64,000 nt of DNA from Pseudomonas hormoni (GTDB taxonomy: Bacteria > Pseudomonadota > Gammaproteobacteria > Pseudomonadales > Pseudomonadaceae), in contig NZ_CP075566.1 of assembly GCF_018502625.1 (NCBI RefSeq), forward strand, positions 2,795,001 to 2,859,000, written 5' to 3'. The position numbers were made by a program, and so were the translations under genes. Positions 33,568 to 42,418 of the stretch are shown piece by piece. Within the stretch, counting starts at the first letter, position 1. Each line of letters opens with the position of its first letter. Under the pieces are notes generated by a model. That model made no database searches. It was not told the DNA's origin and saw only the letters and a program-made list of their open reading frames with translations.

Positions 33568-34419
33568 ATGCGTGTCCTGTCATCCGTTTTGCGTCTTGCC
33601 ACGTTGTCATTGGGCTTGCTGTTCGCCGCGAAGGCGCTGGCGGCTGACGAGAAACAACTGATCGATTCGATCAACGATTACCGCAGCCAGGTGCAGCGTT
33701 GCGGGGGTGAGGTATCGGCGGAACTGCCGCCGCTGGCGGGTGATCCGCGGCTGGCGTTGTCCGCCACCAGCGTCGTCAATCTGCAACAGGCCATGGTCGC
33801 CGCGAATTATCCGATGAAGAATGTGCAGGCGATCAGCCTGTCCGGGCCACGTGATGCGGCGTCGGCGATGAAAGCGATCCAGGAGAGCTTTTGCCAGATC
33901 GTGCTGGACCCGCAATTCGTCGACGTGGGTGTGAGCCGCCAGGACCGTGAATGGCGCATTGTGCTGGCCCGTCCATTGTTGAGCGCACGGCTAGGCGACT
34001 GGCAGGCCGAAGGCCAGAAATTGCTGGCCGAACTGAATGTCGCACGCGGTCGGCCGCGCCAGTGCGGCACGCAATCCTTCGCCGCCGCCACGCCGCTGAC
34101 CTGGAACGCCATATTGGCGACGGCGGCCGAGACCCATTCGCGGTCGATGGCCAACAACAACTATTTCGACCACAAGGACCGCGATGGCCGCACGCCGGGT
34201 GACCGCGCAGAACTGGCGGGTTACAGCGGTCAGCTGATCGGCGAGAACATCGCTGCCGGGCAAGACACTGTGCGCAAGGTGGTCGATGGCTGGGTCGCCA
34301 GCCCCGGTCACTGCGCCAACCTGATGAACCCTCAGTACCAGGAGTTGGGCGCGGCGTATGCGGTGGACCCGAAGAGTGATTCGGGGATTTACTGGACGGC
34401 GATGTTTGGTACGCCGTAA
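33568..34419 (+). CDS. Secreted CAP-domain protein
   Basis: The 283-residue precursor starts at ATG 33568 after AAGGGAG; its signal peptide ends LLFAAKALA before ADEKQ. A unique N-terminal half (~130 residues) precedes a bacterial CAP/SCP domain: ETHSRSMANNNYFDHKDRDG, GENIAAGQDTV, WVASPGHCANLMNPQYQELG. The CAP His and Glu residues are retained. The biochemical role of bacterial CAP proteins is not settled. Divergent from the wall hydrolase gene, so an envelope role is plausible. Confidence 0.88.
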   Translation: MRVLSSVLRLATLSLGLLFAAKALAADEKQLIDSINDYRSQVQRCGGEVSAELPPLAGDPRLALSATSVVNLQQAMVAANYPMKNVQAISLSGPRDAASAMKAIQESFCQIVLDPQFVDVGVSRQDREWRIVLARPLLSARLGDWQAEGQKLLAELNVARGRPRQCGTQSFAAATPLTWNAILATAAETHSRSMANNNYFDHKDRDGRTPGDRAELAGYSGQLIGENIAAGQDTVRKVVDGWVASPGHCANLMNPQYQELGAAYAVDPKSDSGIYWTAMFGTP

Positions 34420-34619
34420 AACGCGCGGACACTCGCGAAGCTACCCGGACTCTGCTGAGGGCGTCCGGATTGGCTATTGGCAAACCCCGTCATAGACTCT
34501 ATCGATCACTTGGTCATACATAGTGATTGGACACCCCGCCGGGTTGCTTTTAGCCTGCGCGCCTTCAAACCGTGAACAGCGCCCCGCTTCTACGCAGGCG
34601 CCTGTGCAGGCAAAACACA

Positions 34620-35519
34620 ATGATCGTCCGACCCAAGCCCAATCTGATCAACATCCTCACGTCGCTCAAGGGCTCGATCGCCAAGAAGATTGCGTTGCGC
34701 TGTCTGATGGTGACGCTGCTGGCCGCCGTCATCGTGCTCGTTGAAACCCTGCAACCCAACTACTTTGCCAAGGTGAACGCGACGCCCTTCACCCTGCTCG
34801 GTCTGTCGCTGTCGATTTTCATGAGTTTTCGCAACAACGCCTGCTATGACCGCTGGTACGAAGCACGCAAAGCCTGGGGGGAAATGATGGTCGCGATCCG
34901 CTCGATGATTCGCGAAACCCAGATCATCAAGGACGCGAGCGAGCGGCAGAAAATCCTGCACAACCTCTGCGGATTCGCCCATTCGCTGAACGCAAAACTG
35001 CACGCAAAAAGTGAACTGGAGGCTGCCTGCGACTGGCTTGAGCCGATGCCGGAGGGCAACGTGCCTGACATCAGCGGGCGTATTTTGAACCATGTCGGCC
35101 AGCAATGTTCAGCACTCGGCGAGTCCGGGGCGATCAGTGAGTGGCGCTATACGGTCATGGCCAACCACCTGACGAACCTGAACCGGTCGCAGGCGGTCTG
35201 CGAACGAATCAAACAGACGCCACTGCCCTTCGCCTACACCCTGTTGCTGCACAGAACCACCTACCTCTTTTGCATCTTGCTGCCCTTCGCCATGGCCGAA
35301 TCGCTGGGTTGGCTGACACCGGTTTTCACCGCCATCGTCAGCTATACGTTCTTCGGGCTGGATGCGATTGGCGATGAGCTGGAGGATCCGTTCGGTCGCG
35401 ACGAAAACGACCTGCCAACCCATGCGATGGTGCGCAACATCGAGCGCGAAGTCCTCGCGGCGCTGGGTGCGACACAACTTCCCCCGGCCCTTGAGCCCGT
35501 AGACTATGTGTTGAGCTGA
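34620..35519 (+). CDS. Bestrophin-like membrane channel protein
   Basis: ATG 34620 gives 299 residues (a GTG at 34572 adds 16 unlikely residues). The bestrophin family signature is clear: MIVRPKPN, ALRCLMVTLLAAVIVLVETL, FTLLGLSLSIFMSFRNNACYDRWYEARKAWGEMMV, and the late IEDPFG-like ELEDPFGRDENDLP. Bacterial bestrophins are pentameric ion channels (cation-selective in Klebsiella). No partner genes are evident. Confidence 0.92.
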   Translation: MIVRPKPNLINILTSLKGSIAKKIALRCLMVTLLAAVIVLVETLQPNYFAKVNATPFTLLGLSLSIFMSFRNNACYDRWYEARKAWGEMMVAIRSMIRETQIIKDASERQKILHNLCGFAHSLNAKLHAKSELEAACDWLEPMPEGNVPDISGRILNHVGQQCSALGESGAISEWRYTVMANHLTNLNRSQAVCERIKQTPLPFAYTLLLHRTTYLFCILLPFAMAESLGWLTPVFTAIVSYTFFGLDAIGDELEDPFGRDENDLPTHAMVRNIEREVLAALGATQLPPALEPVDYVLS

Positions 35520-35549
35520 CGGCCAATCGCCGAGGAACCCCTGGCAAGT

Positions 35550-36335
35550 TCAGCCCTGCGCCTGAACCACCTCGATCCCCAGTTTTCGATAATCCCCGAC
35601 ATCGCCCGACGCCACATGACGCTCAGTGATCAGCGTATGAATGCGGGTGCACGGCGCGACCACGAACGGCTCCACTGCGCCCAGTTTGTCCGCTGTAGTG
35701 ACGGCGATCACTTGCGAAGCACTGTCAATCAACGCCTGTTTTACCGGCACCTCGTCGAAATGCAGCGAGCTGATGCCGACTTCCGGGTGTATCGCGCAGA
35801 CCCCGGTGAACAGCACGTCGGCCTTGATGCCCTGCAGCAAGCGCACCGTCTCGTGACCGCTGACCGACATCGTCGCCAGGTTGAGTTGCCCGCCGGCCAG
35901 AATCACTTTGATGCCTTTGTATTCGGCGAGGGTAATCGCAGTCATCGGCGAGGTCGTGATCGCGGTGATGGAAATGTCCGGCGGCAACGAGCGCGCGATC
36001 TGCAGCGTGGTGGTGCCGGAATCGAACATCACGATCTGGCCATTCTCCACCCGGCCTGCGGCGAGCTGCGCCAAGCGGGTTTTCACCTCATCGGTTTCGC
36101 TGACCCGGGTGAAGTAATCCTTGCCCGTGTCTTTGGGCCGAGGCAGCGCCCCGCCGTGTACGCGCTGCACCAGACCGGCCGTGGCCAGCTCCGACAGATC
36201 GCGGCGGATAGTATCTTCGGAGACTGCGAAATGTTGACTCAACTCGGAGGCCATGACCTTGCCGTCGCGTTCGAGGATCAGGAGGATTTTTTGCCGGCGC
36301 AGTTGAGGAAGCTGGGCCGCCGAGTGATCGTGCAT
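35550..36335 (-). CDS. DeoR/GlpR-family transcriptional regulator
   Basis: The 261-residue regulator has a DeoR HTH (ASELSQHFAVSEDTIRRDLSELATAGLVQRVHGGAL) and a sugar-phosphate isomerase-like sensor domain (VMFDSGTTTLQIARSL; SVSGHETVRLLQGIKADVLFTG). It should bind a phosphorylated sugar. No sugar operon is adjacent, so its targets lie elsewhere. Confidence 0.92.
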   Translation of the reverse strand: MHDHSAAQLPQLRRQKILLILERDGKVMASELSQHFAVSEDTIRRDLSELATAGLVQRVHGGALPRPKDTGKDYFTRVSETDEVKTRLAQLAAGRVENGQIVMFDSGTTTLQIARSLPPDISITAITTSPMTAITLAEYKGIKVILAGGQLNLATMSVSGHETVRLLQGIKADVLFTGVCAIHPEVGISSLHFDEVPVKQALIDSASQVIAVTTADKLGAVEPFVVAPCTRIHTLITERHVASGDVGDYRKLGIEVVQAQG

Positions 36336-36414
36336 GTTTTCGCCTGAATGTGCGGGTTTGTGCGAGATTAGCCAAACCCAGGCGTAAACACAATCGGCGC
36401 GGCGATGGGCACCG

Positions 36415-37083
36415 TCAGTTGCTCGCGACTTGAGCCACAGTGCCCGAAGTCACCAGCGTTTTCAGCGAGGCGTCGAACTGTTTCAACGCGTTCACTTGCA
36501 GCTCGGTTTGCTGGTCGATCTGCGCGGCGATTTCTGGCGCGGCCTTGCCATGCACCCACACCGAAGGCATTTGTTGTGCGCGGGCGCCTTCGGCCTTGCC
36601 GATGTATTGCAGGTTCGAGTCATAGAATTTCGCCATGAACCGCGCTTCGACCTGGTTGTTGCGCTTCGACACCAGCCGGCTGTAAGTGTCCAGCATCACA
36701 ACCACGTCCGGGTGCGCTTGCACCAGTGCGTCGAGGTTGTCGTAGACGGTCACCGAGGCAAATTGTTTTTGCAACGAACCCATCAGCCAGTTGATTGCCC
36801 GTTTCGGATCGGAGCTGTTGACGAAGGCACTGCTGATGCGCGAATCCAGCGCCGGGTTCTTCGCGCCGTTCAGCGCAACCGAGTGGTATTGCTCAAGGTA
36901 TTCGAGGGTGCTGACGGTGTTTTCGCTGTAGAGCACGCCCACCGATTGGGCAGGCTTCAGGCTGGCTGCGCTGTCGGCGACCGGCAAGAAGTGGCAGGTC
37001 TGTTCAGCGGCGTAAGCCGGTACGGTGGCGGCAGCGCTGCCGGTCAATACAGCGACAAGGGCCAGCAAGGTAGAAATTCTCAT
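36415..37083 (-). CDS. Exported protein of unknown function
   Basis: The 222-residue precursor has a signal peptide (LLALVAVLTGSAAATVPAYA, cleavage before AEQTC). The mature part is alpha/beta (VGVLYSENTVSTLEYLEQYH, VTVYDNLDALVQAHPDVVVMLDTYS), reminiscent of outer-membrane-associated YajG or ATPase-annotated pseudomonad hypotheticals. I cannot assign a function. It is monocistronic. Confidence 0.65.
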   Translation of the reverse strand: MRISTLLALVAVLTGSAAATVPAYAAEQTCHFLPVADSAASLKPAQSVGVLYSENTVSTLEYLEQYHSVALNGAKNPALDSRISSAFVNSSDPKRAINWLMGSLQKQFASVTVYDNLDALVQAHPDVVVMLDTYSRLVSKRNNQVEARFMAKFYDSNLQYIGKAEGARAQQMPSVWVHGKAAPEIAAQIDQQTELQVNALKQFDASLKTLVTSGTVAQVASN

Positions 37084-37462
37084 CGCGCAGGTTCCTTCGG
37101 AGGCGAATTCGGTATGTGGCTATCCTCCTCCGTTGCCGGAAAAACAGAACTTGCGTTTATTGATGGTGGCTATTGATTAAACGAATGGTTGCTAGTGCCC
37201 CTCATGATGCGTCACGACGCGGAAGTCGAAAAAGTCTATCTCTACGCCGGCCCGTCGACCGACGAAATCCATCGACGGCTTCAAGCCCTTCGTAAAAATC
37301 GATGCGAGCCCTGATGCCACTGCTCACTCAAATCCCGGGTTTACTTGCCCAAACAGAGACTGGGTGCTTAAGTTGATGTAATGAGGGCTCTTCCGGTGGC
37401 TGGCTCCCTGCTCCCTTGTTTCAAATGTTTCACTTGTTCTATGAATTCAAGGACTGAACGAT
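37084..37462. other. 379-bp gap at the left edge of an AT-rich block
   Basis: The left third is normal GC. A short coding-like stretch starts at ATG 37204 (MMRHDAEVEKVYLYAGPSTD and onward) and stops at about 37314 (36 residues); it may be a gene remnant. From about 37370 base composition turns AT-rich into the sulfatase gene. No integrase, tRNA or IS end is visible at the junction. Confidence 0.4.
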
Positions 37463-39349
37463 ATGAGGATAAGAGCCTATTTACTAAACATAACTGTTCT
37501 TCTCGCTGTTTCTCTGTTTCTTGCACCGAAGATTATTTTGATAGAGTTTTTTTCTAGTAGATGGATTGACACTGGGATAGCCAGTATTTTTTTGTTCATA
37601 TTACAAGACTTGATTCTTTCAACAATTATATACCTGATAACAACAACCCTAATAAGCAAGAATAAATTCTATTTTTACTTGCTGAGCATTTCCTCAGGGT
37701 TTATTTTGCTATGCCTTCTATTGGATATGAGGGTTAGAGAATTATGGCTCAAACCTTTAGATTTCCAAATAATAAGTTATAGCTTGCAACACGCAAGTAA
37801 TTTAACTTCAGGAATAGAAATATTTCTCAATCAATCCTCTGGCTTTGGATTAACTTTTCGATTCATTGTATTTATCCTCTTCCTTGCTTACCTGACAACC
37901 TGGCTTCTCGTTGGATTGACCACCTATAAAATACACACGCACCAAATAACAAACAAAGAAGCGAAAAGCAAACACAGCGCATTGCTTATATTATTCTTAT
38001 CAACCCTATTTTTAGGGTCAATTTTTACGAAAGACGCTCGCTACGACTTGAATGTAAATATTTTCACAAACCCTTTGATTGCTACTTTTAAAAGCATCAG
38101 CTCTTTAAATCCAACTCAAGCTAAAGCCATACTGGAATTCGAACAACCCACTTACCCCTTATCAGCAATCAACGACATTCAAAAGCTTGACTCCCTGCCC
38201 ACTCCAGACTTTAAGAACCTGGTATTTATTGTTCTGGAATCGGTTCGATGGAACAGTATTTTTGGTGCCGGTGTAAACACCGGTGAAAAATACCCGGTAT
38301 TTGAAAAACTTTCCCGGGAAGGAATGCTTTCTAAATCGTATGTGTCAGTCCCTCATTCATCCAAAGGCTATTACTCAATACTGACCGGGTTGCATGCATA
38401 CCCGGATATCGAAATCAAAGAGGCGATGCCCCTATATCAACCCAGCATAATTCATGAATTAATAAAGAAAAGAAACATGGAAGCGATTGCATTCAGTTCG
38501 TTATTTTTACAATTTGAAAACATGGATGGTTTTTTAAAATCTGTGGGCGTGTCGAACTCGTATGCAGTTTCTGATATTGCCTCAGATAAAAATCACCCCC
38601 AAAACAATAATAGTTTTGGAGAAAGCGATGAACATCTGTTCTCGTCAAGTGTTTCGCACCTGAAAGACATTACCAACAAAGGCAAAGGGTTCATTGCGCT
38701 GTATTTTCCATTCGCAGCACATTACCCATACAGTTGCACTACTAATTCAACCCCACAAACAACGCTAGCAAAATACGAAGAATGCATAATGAAAACGGAC
38801 ACCCTGATAGGTGAAATGTTGGATACCTTCGACAAGTCAGGCATCTTGGATTCAACGTTATTTGTGCTTGTTGGCGATCATGGAGAATCTTTTGGGGAGC
38901 ATGGGCTATTTATTCACAACTCCTCCATGCACGAAGAGGAGGTGACTGTGCCGTTAATATTCTGGGCGAATGGCAAGATATTACCCAAGAACACGTCAAC
39001 GACAAGCCACCAGACTGACATCGCCCCAACAATTGCTGATTTTTTCGGAGTGACTGATTCGCCCCTCAATATACAAGGCGTTAGTTTGTTGAGGGAGCAA
39101 GGGAATCGAGTGTTTTTCATGTCTACTTTTTTTGACGAGTTGTCATCAGCACTCGTTGAGTACCCCCACAAATACATATACGAATACAGTCAAGACGCTA
39201 TTACAAAATACAACATCGAAGACGATCCGCAAGAAAAAACACCTCAAACCATTCTTGGCAATGAATTCGACACCATTAAAAACAGATTACTTTCTTACAA
39301 CTTGTACCAAAAAGCTGTTTTTGCAAAACAACCTGAACAAACCGAGTGA
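37463..39349 (+). CDS. LTA synthase/EptA-like membrane sulfatase-fold transferase
   Basis: The 628-residue protein has five N-terminal TM helices (about residues 5-195) and a periplasmic sulfatase-fold domain from ~245. Conserved metal-site segments are FIVLESVRWNSIFG, VPHSSKGYYSILTG (a Ser where sulfatases have formylglycine), and VGDHGESFGEHGLFIH. This layout is that of LTA synthase, phosphoglycerol and phosphoethanolamine transferases, which add head groups from phospholipids to glycans or lipids. The gene is strikingly AT-rich with AAA/ATA/TTA-rich codons, unlike both flanks, indicating recent transfer. It converges on the adenylation-acyltransferase gene, 69 bp away. Confidence 0.82.
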   Translation: MRIRAYLLNITVLLAVSLFLAPKIILIEFFSSRWIDTGIASIFLFILQDLILSTIIYLITTTLISKNKFYFYLLSISSGFILLCLLLDMRVRELWLKPLDFQIISYSLQHASNLTSGIEIFLNQSSGFGLTFRFIVFILFLAYLTTWLLVGLTTYKIHTHQITNKEAKSKHSALLILFLSTLFLGSIFTKDARYDLNVNIFTNPLIATFKSISSLNPTQAKAILEFEQPTYPLSAINDIQKLDSLPTPDFKNLVFIVLESVRWNSIFGAGVNTGEKYPVFEKLSREGMLSKSYVSVPHSSKGYYSILTGLHAYPDIEIKEAMPLYQPSIIHELIKKRNMEAIAFSSLFLQFENMDGFLKSVGVSNSYAVSDIASDKNHPQNNNSFGESDEHLFSSSVSHLKDITNKGKGFIALYFPFAAHYPYSCTTNSTPQTTLAKYEECIMKTDTLIGEMLDTFDKSGILDSTLFVLVGDHGESFGEHGLFIHNSSMHEEEVTVPLIFWANGKILPKNTSTTSHQTDIAPTIADFFGVTDSPLNIQGVSLLREQGNRVFFMSTFFDELSSALVEYPHKYIYEYSQDAITKYNIEDDPQEKTPQTILGNEFDTIKNRLLSYNLYQKAVFAKQPEQTE

Positions 39350-39418
39350 CGTTCAATAATCGTTGCTTTGCAAATTAATCGGCACCTGCATTCATGGAAT
39401 AGCGGACTCCAGGTGCAT

Positions 39419-42238
39419 TCACGCCACTCGCTCTACCGTATCCACACTGGTTTTCTTCCTTCCTCTGTACCAGCGCATCAAGACAATTCGAACGACCTTG
39501 TTCCAGGCATAACCAACCCCGACGCCACCGACGATGGCAACGACGACCGCGAGCGCCGGCACATCAACGATGTGACGGGCCAGGGACTGAAACTGGAAAT
39601 GCGTCAGATAGATATACAGCGTTGACGAGGCTATCGACGCAAGCCCGCGCGCGATCATGCCTGGCACGGGAATCGATTTGATCCAGATCACCGCGAGAAC
39701 GGCAGGCACGGCGATATCGGTATATCCCCTGATGTCCAGTTCGTGCGGCCCATAGACGAGCAGAAGATCCTGCCCGCCCAGCACAATGACGGTCACCGCA
39801 CTGACAACCCATTTCTGGAAGGTTGAATTGGCGTAATGAATGGCCATTCCGAGCACCATGATCGCAAGATAGTGTTGCGGCACTCTTTCATAGAGTGCCT
39901 CAGCATCAAACACATAGGCATCAATCAGAATATCCGCCACTGCCAATACGCAGGCGGCAATGACCAGATGTTGAAACGGGTTTGACATGATCAATGTTCT
40001 GACTCGCTCGAACGACAGGGCGAATCCAATGATCAGGATCATTTGCAGAAGAACTTCAACATACCAATAGGTAAAGGTGCCTACGACGCTTTCTGGAAAC
40101 CAGTTCGAAACAAGCAGCACCGTTTGCCAATGAACCCTGCCGAAGACTATCTGGACCAATAGGGCGTACAGGATTGTGGGTGTCGCGATACTGACAATGG
40201 ACTTTAAAAGTGTACGCGCGTTACCGCGCTCATTGATCGCTTGAAGTTGAAACCTTGCCAGGCTGATGCCGGACACGATAAACAATACCTTCGTCTCGCC
40301 TGCAATCAGAAACTTTGAAAAAAGATCAAGATGCCCGATAACAATCAGCAAAATGGACATGACGCGCAGAAGAACAGGAACTTCCATTGCCCGAAGTGAA
40401 AACCGGGAAGACCGGGTTTTATGGCTCAGCTCACACAATTGGCGCACCGGTATCATTTCCCACTGATCCGGGAGATGGCCAATGAGCGCTTCAAGTGCCA
40501 TGGAAGCTTGTACAAACGAGAGCGAATCCCCACCCAGCTCGACGAACGACAAATTTGCATCAATACGCGGGACTTCGAGTATTTCCGACCATGCGGCCAC
40601 CAGCAGGAGCGCCAGCGGTGACAGGTCCTGGCTCGAATTCATCGACGCGTCCTTATCAATCGAGGGCAACGCGCGCCTGTCAATCTTTCCGTTCGGCGTG
40701 AGTGGTATGGCATCCAGGAAGACGAACAACGCCGGGACCATATAGTCGGGGAGTTCCTTGCCGACATGGTCACGCAATTCACTCGATGAAACCGGCGTTG
40801 TCGCAACGCAGTAGGCAACCAGCCTGGCGAGCGACGTGGCATGGTTGGCGAGCACAACGCACTGTTTGATTCGGGGGTGCCGTGACAGTGCGCCTTCGAT
40901 TTCAGTCAGTTCGATTCGATGGCCGCGAATCTTGACCTGACTGTCACCCCGCCCCAGAAAGCTGACACTGCCATCGATAAGATAAGTGCCAAGGTCACCG
41001 GTTTTATAACAAATATCGTGCTCGGCATTCGTAAACGGGTTCACCACAAACTTTTCTCTGGTTTGCGATGTGTCATTCCAGTAACCCAATGACAAATAAG
41101 GGCTGCGTATCAGTATTTCTCCGGCCTCCCCTTCACTGACCAGCTGATTTGATTTATTCACGACCAGTAGTTGTGCGCCTTCAATCCCCTTGCCCAGCGG
41201 AATTTTGACATTATCGGCATCAGGATCGACAGGATGGTACGCCATGGCCTGCGGCGTTTCCGTCGTGCCGTAGAAGTTCACGCTCACGGCATTTGGAGCA
41301 ACGACGCGTATTTGTTTGTACAGCGTATGACTTAATGCTTCTCCGCCCCAGAACAGATATCGCAGGGCGCCTAATTCAAGTCGGCGAGGTTTGGCCCCCG
41401 TTTCAATCAGTTTCCCCAGCGGGGGTGTCAGATGAATAATGGATATTTCGTTCTCTTGTATCCACGCAGCCAGAGCAAAAGGGTCTATGACGATTGACTG
41501 GGCCGGAACAACAACTTTCGCGCCAATGGAGAGCGGCGTGAATACATCACGGTACACCGGGTCGTGACCCAGACCGGACAGCAAGGAAAAGCGATCGTCT
41601 TGCGATAAGGAATGACACTGGGTATGCCATTCAATGAAGTGAACCAGAGGCGCGTGATGGGTCACAATCCCTTTCGGCTCACCCGTGCTGCCCGAGGTGA
41701 AGGTGATATAGGCCGGAACGGCCGGGTCGACTTCAGGCAAGCTCGTTTGATCACAGGCGAACGCCTGCAGTGCATCGGCGGGACGTTCCGGTATTTGGAC
41801 GACCCGCGGATTTGACGCAAGGCGCTCAAGCTCGAGTTCGACAGTCGCCTCGCCGCACACCAGTACAAAAGAAGGCTCAAGCGTCCGAATAATTTGCCCT
41901 ATACGCGCTGGCGGGTAGGCGACGTCGGCCACCGTGAACATCAATCCGGCACGTGATGCTCCGAGCATTGCATAGACCAGCCCCGCACAACGACTCGAAA
42001 CAATAACAACCCGGTCGGATTGTTTAGCGCCCTCTCTGATCAGGGAGGACGCAATGCCCCGGCTTATCGCTTCAAGTTGTCGATAGCTGCACGTCGCGTC
42101 TTGAGCGATGACAGCGATTGCATCAGGCGAACGCTTCGCCTGCTGCAGGAAGTCCATGAATATCGGGCGTTCGGCACAGTACTTCAGACTGAGCGTTGGG
42201 TCTGGGCGAAGATCGTGCATTATCCGTATGCTCCGCAT
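39419..42238 (-). CDS. NRPS-like adenylation-carrier-acyltransferase-3 fusion
   Basis: This 939-residue fusion has an adenylation domain at ~30-525 (FTSGSTGEPKG, NFYGTTETPQ, YKTGDLG, A10 Lys518 in TPNGKIDRRAL), a carrier domain at ~540-605 with Ser572 (VELGGDSLSF), and from ~615 a membrane acyltransferase-3 region of about ten TM helices with the motif His636 (VIGHLDLF). There are no condensation or thioesterase domains. The likely act is to activate an acid, load it on the carrier and pass it across or to the membrane for O-acylation. D226 aligns with the alpha-amino-binding Asp of amino-acid-activating domains. The start is uncertain (codon 7, at 42220, has GGAG upstream). Convergent neighbour: sulfatase-fold transferase. 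Confidence 0.85.
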   Translation of the reverse strand: MRSIRIMHDLRPDPTLSLKYCAERPIFMDFLQQAKRSPDAIAVIAQDATCSYRQLEAISRGIASSLIREGAKQSDRVVIVSSRCAGLVYAMLGASRAGLMFTVADVAYPPARIGQIIRTLEPSFVLVCGEATVELELERLASNPRVVQIPERPADALQAFACDQTSLPEVDPAVPAYITFTSGSTGEPKGIVTHHAPLVHFIEWHTQCHSLSQDDRFSLLSGLGHDPVYRDVFTPLSIGAKVVVPAQSIVIDPFALAAWIQENEISIIHLTPPLGKLIETGAKPRRLELGALRYLFWGGEALSHTLYKQIRVVAPNAVSVNFYGTTETPQAMAYHPVDPDADNVKIPLGKGIEGAQLLVVNKSNQLVSEGEAGEILIRSPYLSLGYWNDTSQTREKFVVNPFTNAEHDICYKTGDLGTYLIDGSVSFLGRGDSQVKIRGHRIELTEIEGALSRHPRIKQCVVLANHATSLARLVAYCVATTPVSSSELRDHVGKELPDYMVPALFVFLDAIPLTPNGKIDRRALPSIDKDASMNSSQDLSPLALLLVAAWSEILEVPRIDANLSFVELGGDSLSFVQASMALEALIGHLPDQWEMIPVRQLCELSHKTRSSRFSLRAMEVPVLLRVMSILLIVIGHLDLFSKFLIAGETKVLFIVSGISLARFQLQAINERGNARTLLKSIVSIATPTILYALLVQIVFGRVHWQTVLLVSNWFPESVVGTFTYWYVEVLLQMILIIGFALSFERVRTLIMSNPFQHLVIAACVLAVADILIDAYVFDAEALYERVPQHYLAIMVLGMAIHYANSTFQKWVVSAVTVIVLGGQDLLLVYGPHELDIRGYTDIAVPAVLAVIWIKSIPVPGMIARGLASIASSTLYIYLTHFQFQSLARHIVDVPALAVVVAIVGGVGVGYAWNKVVRIVLMRWYRGRKKTSVDTVERVA

Positions 42239-42418
42239 GATCTAGACGAGGTTTACGTCGTACCCCCGAAAATCCTCAATGAGATGGCGCGGAATTTATC
42301 GGCGGCCGAGTAAAAACATGCAGCGTAGTTCCAGTTCAGGACGACTGCATGAACGTTAGTTCAGAGTGGTCGTTGGCGCCGATAATTTCGAAGGGCAGCG
42401 ATGCCCTGCCCGGTGTCA

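Noticed and set aside
37204..37314. 36-codon ORF before the sulfatase gene
   Set aside because: The residues look coding but it is too short and lacks a good start context; possibly a remnant.
39375..39418. GCACCTG...CAGGTGC inverted repeat between convergent genes
   Set aside because: Seven-base arms around a 21-base loop without a T run; too weak to call a terminator.
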